DNA of 64,000 nucleotides, taken from NCBI GenBank assembly GCA_040255465.1, contig JBDZVA010000001.1, positions 1,054,001 through 1,118,000 of the forward strand. The letters run 5' to 3'. The notes under the pieces were generated by a model, which saw nothing but the letters and a program-made list of their open reading frames with translations, was not told where the DNA came from and searched no databases. This document shows positions 1 through 8,165 of the stretch, in pieces; within the stretch, counting starts at the first letter, position 1, and every line of letters starts with the position of its first letter. This DNA comes from UBA5793 sp040255465 (GTDB taxonomy: Bacteria; Planctomycetota; Phycisphaerae; Phycisphaerales; UBA5793). The position numbers and the translations under genes were made by a program.

Positions 1-10
1 ACCCGCTTCT

Positions 11-142
11 TCACAGGCGCGGCGCGTTGGGGTGCTTGACGACGGGCGGCTTACGCCGTTGCTCCTTGTTGAGGTCGCTCCACATCGCGCCTTGGTGAGT
101 CGCCGAACTGTCGCTTGTCGTCTCGATTGGAATAGGAGGCAT
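11..142 (-). CDS. Candidate small protein, 43 aa, unknown
   Basis: A short reading frame encodes a hydrophilic 43-residue peptide that starts MPPIPIETTSDSS and ends with a basic segment rich in Lys, Arg and Pro (KEQRRKPPVVKHPNAPRL). The composition looks more like protein than the Arg-rich shadow frames around it. There is no convincing Shine-Dalgarno sequence, only GAAG directly before the ATG, and no recognised domain. All other frames in the first 240 bases contain stops or read as Arg/Ser-rich shadows, so this is the best gene candidate before the ketosynthases. It could also be chance; I give it low weight. Confidence 0.25.
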   Translation of the reverse strand: MPPIPIETTSDSSATHQGAMWSDLNKEQRRKPPVVKHPNAPRL

Positions 143-272
143 CTTCGTCGCCGACGCAGCGGCCGGCCCGCGTGGCGGATCAGATCGTCGTGCATGGTGA
201 GCGTTACGCGGACAGGCAGCAGCAGATGGTGAATCGCTGATGTTCCGGGTCGGTCGCAGACGGCTCCATAAC

Positions 273-296
273 GCCCGGGCATGGCCATGCCCGGGC
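273..296. terminator. 24-bp perfect GC-rich palindrome, terminator-like
   Basis: Two 12-bp arms (GCCCGGGCATGG and its exact reverse complement) abut with no spacer, and TTTGGGG follows on the plus strand. RNA from either strand could fold into a very stable hairpin. It lies 55 bases before the first ketosynthase start, so it may end upstream transcription or insulate that promoter. The U-tract is short, so a protein-binding palindrome is an alternative. Confidence 0.4.
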
Positions 297-339
297 TTTG
301 GGGTTCTTACCCACGAGTCTCGTCGCCGACCCGGCGCGC

Positions 340-351
340 TATCCTTGGCTC
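340..351 (+). promoter_or_regulatory. -10-like box TATCCT, 6 nt before the KS-beta start
   Basis: TATCCT (340-345) is followed by 6 nt and then the ATG at 352, with no Shine-Dalgarno sequence between. That spacing would place the transcription start at or next to the start codon, so a leaderless message is likely. No good -35 hexamer is visible. Confidence 0.4.
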
Positions 352-1686
352 ATGTCGCGTGCGGTTGGAATCACGGGTCTTGGGGTCGTTACGGGCCTTG
401 GAATCGGCGGCGAGGCGCTCTGGGAGGGGTTGCTCGCCGGTCGGTCGGCGATCGGGCCGATTCGGCAGTTCGACGCCACGGCGTTTCCGGTGAATTTCGC
501 GGCCGAGGTGGATGCGGCCGTGACGGTCCGGGATTTCGTGCCCAAGAACTACCGCAAGGCGGTCAAGGTCATGTGCCGCGACGTGGAACTGGCGGTGATC
601 GGGGCGGCCAAGGCGATCGCCGACGCGAAGATGATCACCAAGGGCATCACCGACGGCGGCGAGCCGACCTTTGCCCCCAACCGCGTGGGGTGCCAGATCG
701 GTTCGGGGCTGATCGTCGCTGAGATCAACGAGCTGACCACGGCGTTCGCCAAGGCGCGCGATGAGAGCGGCACGTTCAGCATGAAGCGCTGGGGCGTGGA
801 GGGGATGAACGAACTGACGCCGCTGTGGCTGCTGAAGTACCTGCCGAACATGCTGGCGTGCCACGTGACGATCATCCACGACTGCCGCGGGCCGAGCAAC
901 ACGATCACCTGCGGCGAGGCGTCGGGTGCGCTGAGCATCGGCGAGTCGCGGCGCGTCATCGAGCGCGGCGACGCGGATGTGTGCTTCTCGGGCGGGGCGG
1001 AGAGCAAGATCAACATGCTGGCGCTGTTGCGCCAGTACTACACCGACATGATGGCGACGACGACGCCTGACATGGATCCCCACGCGGTCGTGCGGCCGTT
1101 TGGCGTGGATGCGAGCGGCTCGCTGCCCGGCGAGGGCGCGGCGATTCTCATGGTCGAGTCGATTGAGACGGCCCAGCAGCGCGGAGCGAGGGTGTACGCC
1201 GAGATCGCCGGCTTTGGCGCGACGCAGTCGGCTGATCTGAGCACCTGCCCGCCGAAGCCTGACGCGAGCGGCGACGGACTGGCGGACGCGATCGAGCAGG
1301 CGCTGAAAGACGCGGGCATCAAGGCGGATGCGATCGATGCGATCGTGCCGATGGGCTGCGGCCAAGGGCAGTATGACGCAGCAGAAGTGGCGGCGCTGCA
1401 GACGGTGTTCGGATTGCACCTGGCGAAAAAACCGCTCGTGACCACCAAGCCGAACATCGGGTTGTGCGCGGCGGCGACGTCGGCGCTGGACGTGGCGGCC
1501 GGGGCGCTGTGCGTCTATCACCAGGCGCTGCCGGCGCGGATCGCGCCGGGCGCGGTGCTCGACGGGCTGGATGCGGGCGCGACAAAGCAGCGCGATGCGC
1601 GGCTGGAGTACGTGCTCGTGTGCGGCAGCGGATTCGGCGGACAGAACACGGCGGTGGTTTTGAAGAGACACAAGCAGAGCGCATGA
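352..1686 (+). CDS. Beta-ketoacyl synthase-like protein lacking the catalytic triad (KS-beta / chain-length-factor-like)
   Basis: The 444-aa protein has the thiolase-fold ketosynthase layout: N-terminal VGITGLGVVTGLG, a GPS...GxASGA nucleophile-elbow region near 180-193, a GEGAAILMVE stretch near 260, and the C-terminal GSGFGGQN loop. Aligned by eye to its downstream partner, the active-site Cys position is Glu189, the first catalytic His is Met334 (MGCGQG instead of AHGTGT), and the second is Leu371 (IGLCAA instead of MGHLIA). It therefore should not condense acyl chains by itself. By analogy with KS-beta subunits of type II polyketide synthases it may pair with the active KS and shape product length; that role is inference. 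Its stop overlaps the next start (ATGA). ATG 352 is chosen because the upstream in-frame ATG at 298 adds only non-homologous residues. Confidence 0.92.
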   Translation: MSRAVGITGLGVVTGLGIGGEALWEGLLAGRSAIGPIRQFDATAFPVNFAAEVDAAVTVRDFVPKNYRKAVKVMCRDVELAVIGAAKAIADAKMITKGITDGGEPTFAPNRVGCQIGSGLIVAEINELTTAFAKARDESGTFSMKRWGVEGMNELTPLWLLKYLPNMLACHVTIIHDCRGPSNTITCGEASGALSIGESRRVIERGDADVCFSGGAESKINMLALLRQYYTDMMATTTPDMDPHAVVRPFGVDASGSLPGEGAAILMVESIETAQQRGARVYAEIAGFGATQSADLSTCPPKPDASGDGLADAIEQALKDAGIKADAIDAIVPMGCGQGQYDAAEVAALQTVFGLHLAKKPLVTTKPNIGLCAAATSALDVAAGALCVYHQALPARIAPGAVLDGLDAGATKQRDARLEYVLVCGSGFGGQNTAVVLKRHKQSA

Positions 1687-3008
1687 GCAAGACACGAGTC
1701 GTCATCACGGGTATGGGCTGGGTTACGCCGCTGGGGCATTCCATCGATGCGGTGTGGTCGCGGCTGGTGAACGGCGAGTCGGGGGTCGATCGGATCACGC
1801 GCTTTGACGCCGAGACGTTTCCAACGGACTTTGCAGCGCAGGTGCGCGACTACGACTACCGCCAGTTCTTGCGGAACCCGAAGATGCACGAGCACGCGCG
1901 GCTCAACAGCCAGTTTGCGCTGGGGGCGGCTGTGCAGGCGTGGCGCATGTCGGGGCTGGATCAGTACCCGGAGTTGAATCGCAAGCGCGTGGGGATCTAC
2001 TTCGGCGCCGGCGAGGGACCGCCTGCTTTTGAGAATTCCGTGGCGTCGAACCTGGCGGGTTGGGAATCGGGCGGCGGGACGAGCGTGGACCCGACGGCGT
2101 GGATCGCTGCGGCCAGGCAGCACATCGTGATGCACGAAGAGGTGGAGCAGGAGGCGAACTTCCCGCTGCTGCACGTCTCGCAGGAACTCGGCGTGCGCGG
2201 GCCGGCGTACAACTGCCTGACGGCGTGCGCGGCTTCGACGCAGGCGGTCGGCGAGGGAATGGAAATCATCCGCCGCGGCGACGCCGATGTCATGGTCGCT
2301 GGCGGGACGCACACCATGCTGCATCCGCTCGGGGTGACGGGGTTCAATCGACTGACAGCGCTGAGCACGCGCAAGGATTCGCCGCAGAGTGCTTCGCGGC
2401 CGTTTGATCTGACGCGCGACGGGTTTGTCATGGGCGAAGGCTCGGGGATGATCATCATCGAGACGCTCGAACACGCCATGCAGCGCGGCGCGACGATCAT
2501 TGCGGAGATCATCGGATTCGGCTCATCGGCGGACGCGTTTCGCATTACCGACATTCAGCCCGAGGGGCTCGGCGCGCAGGCGGCGATGCGCGAAGCGCTG
2601 GATGATGCCGGGATCGATCCACACAAGCGATTGCCGGACGGGCGGCCGCCGATTCATTACATCTCGGCGCACGGTACGGGCACGCAGGAGAACGACTCGA
2701 TCGAATCGCTGGCGGTCAAGGGTGTGTTTGGAGAACTATCGCCGGAGATCCCGGTGAGTTCGATCAAGTCGATGATGGGGCACCTGATTGCGGCGGCGGG
2801 CGCGGTGGAACTGATCACCTGCGTGCAGGCGATTCGCACAGGAGCCCTGCCGCCGACGATGAACCTGAAGACACCCGACCCGGCGTGCGATCTGGATTAT
2901 GTGCCCAACAAATCGCGGCAGGCGAAGATCGACGTGGCGCTGTCGAACAGTTTCGGCTTCGGCGGCCAGAACGACACGCTGGTGGTCAAGCGGTTTGCCG
3001 GCGCATGA
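1683..3008 (+). CDS. Beta-ketoacyl-ACP synthase II-type (KS-alpha)
   Basis: This 441-aa protein is a FabF-type condensing enzyme. It should join malonyl-ACP to an acyl chain in fatty acid or polyketide assembly in the cytoplasm. The catalytic residues are intact: Cys182 in TACAAS, His330 in SAHGTGT and His366 in MMGHLIAAAGA, followed by the SNSFGFGGQN loop near the C-terminus. An unusual segment near residues 113-165, rich in Gly and His/Glu, is longer than in E. coli FabF. The start overlaps the stop of the triad-less paralogue, so the two are almost certainly co-translated as a pair. No ACP, ketoreductase or acyltransferase gene lies nearby, so the product cannot be named; a housekeeping FabF role is possible but the paired arrangement argues for a specialised KS-alpha/KS-beta dimer. 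Confidence 0.94.
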   Translation: MSKTRVVITGMGWVTPLGHSIDAVWSRLVNGESGVDRITRFDAETFPTDFAAQVRDYDYRQFLRNPKMHEHARLNSQFALGAAVQAWRMSGLDQYPELNRKRVGIYFGAGEGPPAFENSVASNLAGWESGGGTSVDPTAWIAAARQHIVMHEEVEQEANFPLLHVSQELGVRGPAYNCLTACAASTQAVGEGMEIIRRGDADVMVAGGTHTMLHPLGVTGFNRLTALSTRKDSPQSASRPFDLTRDGFVMGEGSGMIIIETLEHAMQRGATIIAEIIGFGSSADAFRITDIQPEGLGAQAAMREALDDAGIDPHKRLPDGRPPIHYISAHGTGTQENDSIESLAVKGVFGELSPEIPVSSIKSMMGHLIAAAGAVELITCVQAIRTGALPPTMNLKTPDPACDLDYVPNKSRQAKIDVALSNSFGFGGQNDTLVVKRFAGA

Positions 3009-3685
3009 GCCGGCCACGATCACGTGTGAAGCGGGCGGTGCTGTGGTCGCTGGGCGCCGCGATGGCCATCGTCGTGCTCGTATCGCTGATCGTGTGGCGG
3101 CTGCTGGCGGCGGAGCCTTCGTGGTGGAACCCGGCTGAGCCGCAACTCGCTGAGAACCTCAGTCGCGGCGAGTACCTTGAAAACCAGGTGGTGACGGCGT
3201 TCCACAAGGTGCGGCCGATCGAGGCCCGGCAGTGGACGCTGGAACTCGATGCGGTGTGGATCAACGCGTGGTTTGCGACGCGGCTGCCGCTCTGGGCGGC
3301 GAATCGAGATCTGAACTGGGCGCACTCGGTCAGCGAAGTGAATGTCAGCATCGAGGGGGATCACATCCGCCTTGGCGTGCGGTATGGCTCGGCGGATGCG
3401 GGGCAGGCCTACAGCGTGGAGTGTCGGCCGGTGCTGGGCGAGGACGGGCGCCTGACGCTGCGCGATCTGCGCCTCCGGGCGGGGCGGCTGCCGATCCCGC
3501 TGGGGCTGGCGTCGGGAACGCTGGGGGCGATTGCGCACTCGATTCCGCAGTTGCAATCGGTGCTCAGCGGCGGGTCGATCGATCCGGTGGCGAGGCTGAG
3601 CGATGGGCGGAGGGTGGTCATCCGCCAACTGACGGTTGCGGATGGGAAGATCATGCTGACGCTCGAGACGCTGCCGGAACACTGA
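3005..3685 (+). CDS. Membrane-anchored protein, unknown, in KS operon
   Basis: This 226-aa protein has a basic N-terminus, one strong transmembrane helix at about residues 12-34 (AVLWSLGAAMAIVVLVSLIVW) and an extracytoplasmic domain. The segment TLELDAVWINAWFATRLPLW followed by alternating beta-like stretches loosely recalls YpmS/DUF2140-type single-pass proteins, but I cannot claim membership. Its ATG overlaps the stop of the KS-alpha gene, so it belongs to the same operon. A role near the membrane in handling the ketosynthase product is a guess from position only. Confidence 0.85.
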   Translation: MSRPRSRVKRAVLWSLGAAMAIVVLVSLIVWRLLAAEPSWWNPAEPQLAENLSRGEYLENQVVTAFHKVRPIEARQWTLELDAVWINAWFATRLPLWAANRDLNWAHSVSEVNVSIEGDHIRLGVRYGSADAGQAYSVECRPVLGEDGRLTLRDLRLRAGRLPIPLGLASGTLGAIAHSIPQLQSVLSGGSIDPVARLSDGRRVVIRQLTVADGKIMLTLETLPEH

Positions 3686-3768
3686 ATCGAGGCTGGCGCG
3701 GCGGGAATCGGCGGGATTTACGGACGTTCCCACTTGCGAAGGCCCGGCCAAGTGCCGATGATGATCCC

Positions 3769-4395
3769 ATGCGAATTATCCTCGACGATCACGAACTGGA
3801 TGCGGTACACAGCGGTGCGGCGGACGCCCTTGAGGCCGTGCGCGGCATTTGCGAGGCGCAGGGGCGGATTATCACGGACGTCTTTCTGGATGATCGGCAT
3901 CTGGACGGAGCGGATTTCGAGCACCTCGCCGCGGAAAACCCCGGCGGTCAGGTGCTGCGGTGCGTGAGTACCGATCCGTGCAACCTCGTCTGCGAGACGC
4001 TTGAGTGCGTGTCCGAGGCCCTCGATGAAATCGGCGCGGTCCACGAGTCGATCGCGGCACAGTTCCAGGGCGGGAACATGGCCGAAGGACTCAGCGAGTT
4101 GAAGGATGCGCTGGCGCTGTGGAACAGCGTGCGGCAGGGCGTCGACCAGGGCTGCATGCTCGTGAACATTGACCTCGAGCAGATGCGCACCGAGACCGCG
4201 GAGATTGACGAGGCGCTCAACTCACTGGCCGGCCGCCTGGGCGACATTCGCAACGCAGTTTCCAATCAGGACTGGTCGAGCGTGGCGGATACGGTGGGCT
4301 ATGAGATGGAGCCGGTTGTTGGCCACTGGCAGACGCTGGTGAGAGTGCTGACCGAACGGGTCGAATCGATGCGCGATGCCGGGGGTGCGGCATGA
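3769..4395 (+). CDS. Uncharacterised acidic, helical protein, 208 aa
   Basis: The product is an acidic, mostly alpha-helical cytoplasmic protein with no signal peptide or transmembrane segment. It begins MRIILDDHELDAVHSG, has a short Cys pair region (CNLVCETLEC, about residues 68-77) and a long helical C-terminal half that would suit a coiled coil or oligomerisation. I recognise no family. The next gene starts inside its stop codon (ATGA), so the two are translationally coupled. It is separated from the upstream KS operon by 83 bases, on the same strand. Confidence 0.85.
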   Translation: MRIILDDHELDAVHSGAADALEAVRGICEAQGRIITDVFLDDRHLDGADFEHLAAENPGGQVLRCVSTDPCNLVCETLECVSEALDEIGAVHESIAAQFQGGNMAEGLSELKDALALWNSVRQGVDQGCMLVNIDLEQMRTETAEIDEALNSLAGRLGDIRNAVSNQDWSSVADTVGYEMEPVVGHWQTLVRVLTERVESMRDAGGAA

Positions 4396-5123
4396 GCCCG
4401 GCCACCAGGCAACTGGAAGCGACGATGGAAGCAGCGTCGGCGGCGCTGGCTGCGGGCGATTACTTCGAGTGCGAGCGGCTGGCGGCCGAGACGATGCAGT
4501 CAGCGTTTGCCCGCGAGGAATGGGAACTTGTCGCGCGGATTGCGATGCCGTTGCAGGAAGCGAGGCGCCAGCGAAGGCTGATGGCGATCGAGGCCGACCG
4601 CGTGTTTGTGTTCGAGAAAGACCCGCCCTCGGGTGAGACGCCGCTTGAATCGGGTTGCTATGTCATCGTCGCGCCATGCGTGGCGGCGGACGCCAGGCGC
4701 ATCAATGAAGCGGCGCTGGACCAGCATGTGGCGGTGATGGCGCTGGCGTGCGAACCCAGGACTCAGCTCGGGCTGCTGCCCATCGCGGTGGTCGGGCCGA
4801 CGACGATTCGCGCCATGTTGAAACCGACGAAGCATTACACACCGCGCTGGTGTCTGCAGGCGATCGATGCGCTGACGCAATCGGCGCTTGAGACGTTCGA
4901 CCCCGGCCGCGCGGTGCACCGCCAGGTCGAGGATCTCGTCGAGAAGGTGATGACGCTTCCCGAGAGCGAACTGCTGCATCAAAAACTGGCCGAGGTGGCC
5001 CACAATGCGGCCCGCGTGACGCAGGAAGCGGCCCGGCCGGCACGTGCGGCCGCACCCCGGACCAAACCGCGGCGAGGCAAGGCGGGGCACAAAGGGCCAC
5101 GACGAAACAAGCGCAGCTCGTGA
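4392..5123 (+). CDS. Uncharacterised protein with helical N-terminus and basic tail, 243 aa
   Basis: Residues 1-65 form amphipathic helices with Ala and Glu in a pattern like a tetratricopeptide hairpin (AALAAGDYFECERLAAETM). A central alpha/beta-looking part follows (YVIVAPCVAADARRI, LPIAVVGPTTIRAML). The last 40 residues are a disordered basic tail rich in Arg, Lys, Ala and Pro, as seen in proteins that bind RNA or DNA. No named family fits. The start overlaps the preceding stop, so it is coupled to the 208-aa protein and probably works with it. Confidence 0.85.
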   Translation: MSPATRQLEATMEAASAALAAGDYFECERLAAETMQSAFAREEWELVARIAMPLQEARRQRRLMAIEADRVFVFEKDPPSGETPLESGCYVIVAPCVAADARRINEAALDQHVAVMALACEPRTQLGLLPIAVVGPTTIRAMLKPTKHYTPRWCLQAIDALTQSALETFDPGRAVHRQVEDLVEKVMTLPESELLHQKLAEVAHNAARVTQEAARPARAAAPRTKPRRGKAGHKGPRRNKRSS

Positions 5124-5310
5124 CCCCACGTTTTTGAGCGGAAAAACGACATCGACCATGTTGAGACAACACGGCCGAAGTCGGAAGGAGAGAAAGCAAG
5201 TTGGGTGGGCTCGCTGACTCGCATCCGGCGATCGGGCTGCGATTGACGGAGGCGCGTCTTCGGACCATCCTGTAATACGCACGCCGCAACCCGCAGGTTC
5301 CGAGAACTTC
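5124..5310. other. Intergenic stretch with a small AT-rich hairpin
   Basis: Directly after the stop of the preceding gene, a 7-bp stem (CGTTTTT at 5129-5135 pairing with AAAAACG at 5142-5148) with a 6-nt loop may act as a weak terminator or protect the 3' end. Nothing else recognisable is present. Confidence 0.3.
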
Positions 5311-5340
5311 TTGTCGGCCGGTCGGCCCGGCTGGTATCAT
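5311..5340 (+). promoter_or_regulatory. Sigma-70-like promoter of the esterase gene
   Basis: TTGTCG (5311-5316), an 18-bp spacer and TATCAT (5335-5340) with TGG before it resemble a vegetative promoter. A leader of about 35 nt with an AGGAG-type site precedes the ATG at 5383, so this gene is leadered, unlike several others here. Confidence 0.4.
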
Positions 5341-5382
5341 CTCGCCTTCGCGCAGCGGCGCAGGCAATGGAGGAGCGTCACC

Positions 5383-6321
5383 ATGCGTTTGCAAGCCGGA
5401 ATCGTGTCTGTCATCGTCGGGCTCTGTCTGCCGGGTTTGCTTCTGCGGGGTCTTGAACAGCAGGCGGCGGCGCAGCCCGCGCTGAGCGCCGTGGCCCGGC
5501 CCGACCCGACGAACACGATCTGGACGCCGGACATCGTGTACGGCCAGACCGGCGACGTGGAGTTACAACTCAACCTCGCCCAGCCGCCTGATTCACCGGA
5601 CGTCGTACATCCCTGCATCGTCATCATTCATGGCGGAGCATGGCGCGCCGGCAGCCGCACCATGCACGATGACCTCGCGCGCGAACTGGCGGCGCGCGGC
5701 TACGTGGCGGCGACGATCAGTTACCGCTTCTGCCCGCAGTATGTCTTCCCGGCGCAGGTCGAGGACGCGAAGTGTGCAGTTCGATTCCTCCGCGCTCATG
5801 CCGACGAGTATGGCATCGATGCCGATCACATCGGCGCGATCGGCTTTTCCGCCGGAGCGCATCTGGCGATGATGCTCGGCACGCTGGATCCAGGCGACGG
5901 CATGGAAGGCGACGGCGGATGGGGCGATCACTCCAGCAAAGTGCAGGCCGTCGTCTCGTTCTTTGGCCCGACCGACTTTGGGCTTGAGTATCCGCCTGAG
6001 AGCGTCCGCCTCGTCAACGACTTCATCGGCGGCACGATCGAGCAGATGCCCGGGCAGTACCAGCGAGCGTCGCCGGCAGCGCACGTTGATGCGGGCGATG
6101 CGCCGATGATGCTCTTTCAGGGAACAAGGGACAATCTGGTGCCCTGGGAGCAGGCGACGCATATGGCTGGAATGCTGACCAGGGCCGGGGTGCCCGGTCG
6201 CGTTGAACTGCTGCTGGGCAAAGGCCACGGCTGGATGGGGCCGGAACTGATCCGCAGCCTCGAAGAGGGTGTCGTGTTCTTTGATGAGAAGCTCAAGGTC
6301 GCGCCGAAACCGGTTCCATGA
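5383..6321 (+). CDS. Secreted alpha/beta-hydrolase, BD-FAE / carboxylesterase type
   Basis: This 312-aa enzyme should hydrolyse carboxyl esters, probably outside the cytoplasm. A signal peptide covers about residues 1-30, ending in AAAQPA. The fold signatures are the oxyanion-hole HGG (83-85), the nucleophile Ser156 in GFSAG, Asp250 in GTRDNLVP and His282 in GKGHGW. This pattern fits BD-FAE/acetyl-xylan-esterase-like hydrolases, which planctomycetes use on plant or algal polysaccharides; the substrate is not determined. The ATG at 5383 is chosen because GGAGG lies just upstream and it gives an uninterrupted signal peptide. The downstream gene overlaps its stop. Confidence 0.93.
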   Translation: MRLQAGIVSVIVGLCLPGLLLRGLEQQAAAQPALSAVARPDPTNTIWTPDIVYGQTGDVELQLNLAQPPDSPDVVHPCIVIIHGGAWRAGSRTMHDDLARELAARGYVAATISYRFCPQYVFPAQVEDAKCAVRFLRAHADEYGIDADHIGAIGFSAGAHLAMMLGTLDPGDGMEGDGGWGDHSSKVQAVVSFFGPTDFGLEYPPESVRLVNDFIGGTIEQMPGQYQRASPAAHVDAGDAPMMLFQGTRDNLVPWEQATHMAGMLTRAGVPGRVELLLGKGHGWMGPELIRSLEEGVVFFDEKLKVAPKPVP

Positions 6322-6752
6322 GCGAGCCGTCCACGTCTGCAAAACCTGTGTTGACGTGGCGCGTGCATCCGGCAGCGCGCCGTCCGCAGGCGGCCGTGCT
6401 GGCGGGGTTGTTTATCGTGGTTTTTTCGGTGCTCGCCGCGGCCACCTTCGGGCACTACGGCTGGGGGATGCTCAGCGCCGTGGTGCTCTCGTGCTCGCTC
6501 AATCGCTTTTTCCTTCCGAGCACGTTTGCGATCGACGAGGCGGGCATCTCGGCGGGGTTTCCGCTCGGCTCGCGCCGCATTGAGTGGAAAACGGTGCGAC
6601 GATTCGAGCCCAGCAAACACGAGGTCGTGCTGTCCATGAACATCCGCCGCACGTGGCTCAACGCAGGGCGCGAACTGCACGTGCCCTTGGGCGAAGACAG
6701 GACGCGGGTGCTGGAACTCATTCGCGAGCGGTTGCCTGAAGGCGTCGTTTGA
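6318..6752 (+). CDS. Small membrane protein with PH-like C-terminal domain
   Basis: This 144-aa protein has two adjacent hydrophobic segments (about residues 24-62) and a C-terminal region with the pattern of bacterial pleckstrin-homology-like domains: FAIDEAGISAGFPLGSRRI, W-K-T-V-R-R-F and a terminal helix. Such proteins are usually membrane associated and of unknown function. ATGA overlap couples it to the esterase. Confidence 0.83.
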   Translation: MSEPSTSAKPVLTWRVHPAARRPQAAVLAGLFIVVFSVLAAATFGHYGWGMLSAVVLSCSLNRFFLPSTFAIDEAGISAGFPLGSRRIEWKTVRRFEPSKHEVVLSMNIRRTWLNAGRELHVPLGEDRTRVLELIRERLPEGVV

Positions 6753-6865
6753 ACAAGGCGCTTCGCCTCCCTGAGCGAGGCTTCCTGGCCCGAGGGACTT
6801 CGAAGGCCACGAGCCGAACGACGGAGGTAACTTGCCTTTCCCCTGCATTCCCACCCAATCCCCTG

Positions 6866-6912
6866 CCTTTCTTTGTGCCTTCTTTGTGTCTTGGTTTCCT
6901 TCGTGGTGAAAG
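6866..6912 (-). repeat. CACAAAGAAGG-type dispersed repeat element
   Basis: On the minus strand the sequence reads as an imperfect series of 9-12 base units of the type CACGAAGG, AAACCAAG, ACACAAAGAAGG, CACAAAGAAAGG, preceded by TTCACC. I recall very similar TTCACCACGAAG-CACGAAG-CACAAAG strings scattered in intergenic DNA of planctomycetes, acidobacteria and verrucomicrobia. Only one copy is in this window. Function is unknown. Confidence 0.5.
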
Positions 6913-7433
6913 AATTCGCCTCCCGCACACACGCGCCGCATACGAAGTGCATCCCGTGCGCCGACTTTTTGAAAACGCAAGAAAGTTGAGCAAGACTCGA
7001 AATCACCCCCCTCAGAAAAATGAAAATCGACGAGAATTCCTGATTCGTCCCGCACAGAGGCGCTCATTTGCACGGACGCGCTCCGCAGCGCGCAGCCGCG
7101 CTCAAAAATCGCGCACAAGAGCGCTCTGGCGCGCATGAAAAACCCCCAACATGGTGCATCTCTGTGTTGGCACGCATTTTGCGTTGCACATTTTTCAATA
7201 TCGCGCCTGGCGCTGCGCCGTCCGCGAAAAAAGTCGGCCCGCCGTCGCGCCGCGCATTGAAGCGAGTCGTGATTCTGATGCTCCAGCGATTGGCGTCGCG
7301 CACGCCGGTGCACGCCATTCTCTATAGGTAGACGCACTTTTCAATCGCCGGCAACCCGCTTCGCCATGCACGACTCAACCAGACCGACGCGCCAGCGAGG
7401 ACGAACCTGCACACCAAATCACTCCATCACCTC

Positions 7434-7444
7434 TACACTCCAAC
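7434..7444 (+). promoter_or_regulatory. -10-like box TACACT, 5 nt before the BFD-protein start
   Basis: TACACT (7434-7439) stands 5 nt from the ATG at 7445 with no Shine-Dalgarno sequence, consistent with a leaderless transcript. Confidence 0.4.
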
Positions 7445-7750
7445 ATGGACCCCAATGAAGAAGTCTGCCTCTGCTACCACGTCACCCAGCGCAAGATCGT
7501 CGCGTATCTCAAGCGCGAGAACCCGCCCGTGGCGTCACTCATCAGCGAGTGCCTCGGCGCCGGCACCGGTTGCGGCTGGTGCATCCCTTATCTCAAACGT
7601 CTCTATGCCATGCACGAAGCCGGCCTTGAGCCCGATTTGCTCATCTCACCCGAGCAGTACGCCAAACAGCGACTCGACTACCACGCGACCGGGCAGCGGC
7701 CAACTGGCGGCGAAGATGAGCAGCGCAACCCCGAAGCCCCCGTTCCATAA
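7445..7750 (+). CDS. BFD-type [2Fe-2S]-binding protein
   Basis: This 101-aa protein carries the bacterioferritin-associated-ferredoxin cysteine pattern: Cys8-x-Cys10 (CLCYHVT) and Cys43-x-x-Cys46 (GTGCGWCIPYL), which should bind one [2Fe-2S] cluster. BFD-type domains deliver electrons, for example to release iron from ferritin, or occur in nitrite reductase and NifU. The roughly 45 residues after the domain are hydrophilic and of unknown role. It stands alone between a long intergenic region and a convergent membrane gene, so the partner is not apparent. Confidence 0.88.
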   Translation: MDPNEEVCLCYHVTQRKIVAYLKRENPPVASLISECLGAGTGCGWCIPYLKRLYAMHEAGLEPDLLISPEQYAKQRLDYHATGQRPTGGEDEQRNPEAPVP

Positions 7751-7775
7751 TCGCGGGTTTCCCGAGGATGTGACC

Positions 7776-8165
7776 TCACGACCCCAGCCACGGCTGCACC
7801 TTCCACAGCCACAGCACGCGACTGATCGAGCCGACCTTCTCCGCCGCGACGGCGTCGAGCAGCACGGCAAAGGCGATCCACATCGCGATCATGATCCACC
7901 GTCGCCACCCCGCCAGACGCCACAGGACCAGCGACAGCACGGGCCCGGCGGCCAGCAGGGCCAGAAACGCCATGACCAGCCCCGGCCGCCGCTGCAGCCA
8001 CATCGCTTCGAGCAGCCCACCCTTGAGCGGCGCCCCGCCCGGGTCGGCCGCGAACACCGCCAGGCAGACGCTCTGAAGCATGAACAGGCCGATAAGGCTC
8101 AGCGAGGCGATCTGCCGCCTGCCCGCCTCCAGGCACCGCTTGTGTCGTCGTTTGCGTGTCAGCAT
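7776..8165 (-). CDS. Small integral membrane protein, 129 aa, unknown
   Basis: A basic N-terminus (MLTRKRRHKR) is followed by three predicted membrane helices at about residues 20-40, 63-83 and 88-107. No conserved motif is recognised. It lies 153 bases downstream of hslV on the same strand and converges with the BFD gene. A GTG three codons... one codon upstream (8168) is an alternative start. Confidence 0.7.
   Translation of the reverse strand: MLTRKRRHKRCLEAGRRQIASLSLIGLFMLQSVCLAVFAADPGGAPLKGGLLEAMWLQRRPGLVMAFLALLAAGPVLSLVLWRLAGWRRWIMIAMWIAFAVLLDAVAAEKVGSISRVLWLWKVQPWLGS

Larger units (their letters stand above)
6753..7444. other. 692-bp intergenic region without a convincing gene
   Basis: No open frame here has a protein-like composition; all read as Arg- and Ser-rich. 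The stretch contains a dispersed-repeat-like element (6866-6912), an A-rich patch around 6980-7040, and GC-only inverted repeats such as CGCGCT-ccgc-AGCGCG around 7079-7094. It could hold a non-coding RNA or be a remnant of a mobile repeat. Its base composition is visibly more mixed than the flanking genes. Confidence 0.5.

Noticed and set aside
307..1695. A 462-codon minus-strand frame opposite the KS-beta gene
   Set aside because: Arg/His-rich shadow; the plus-strand frame has unmistakable ketosynthase sequence.
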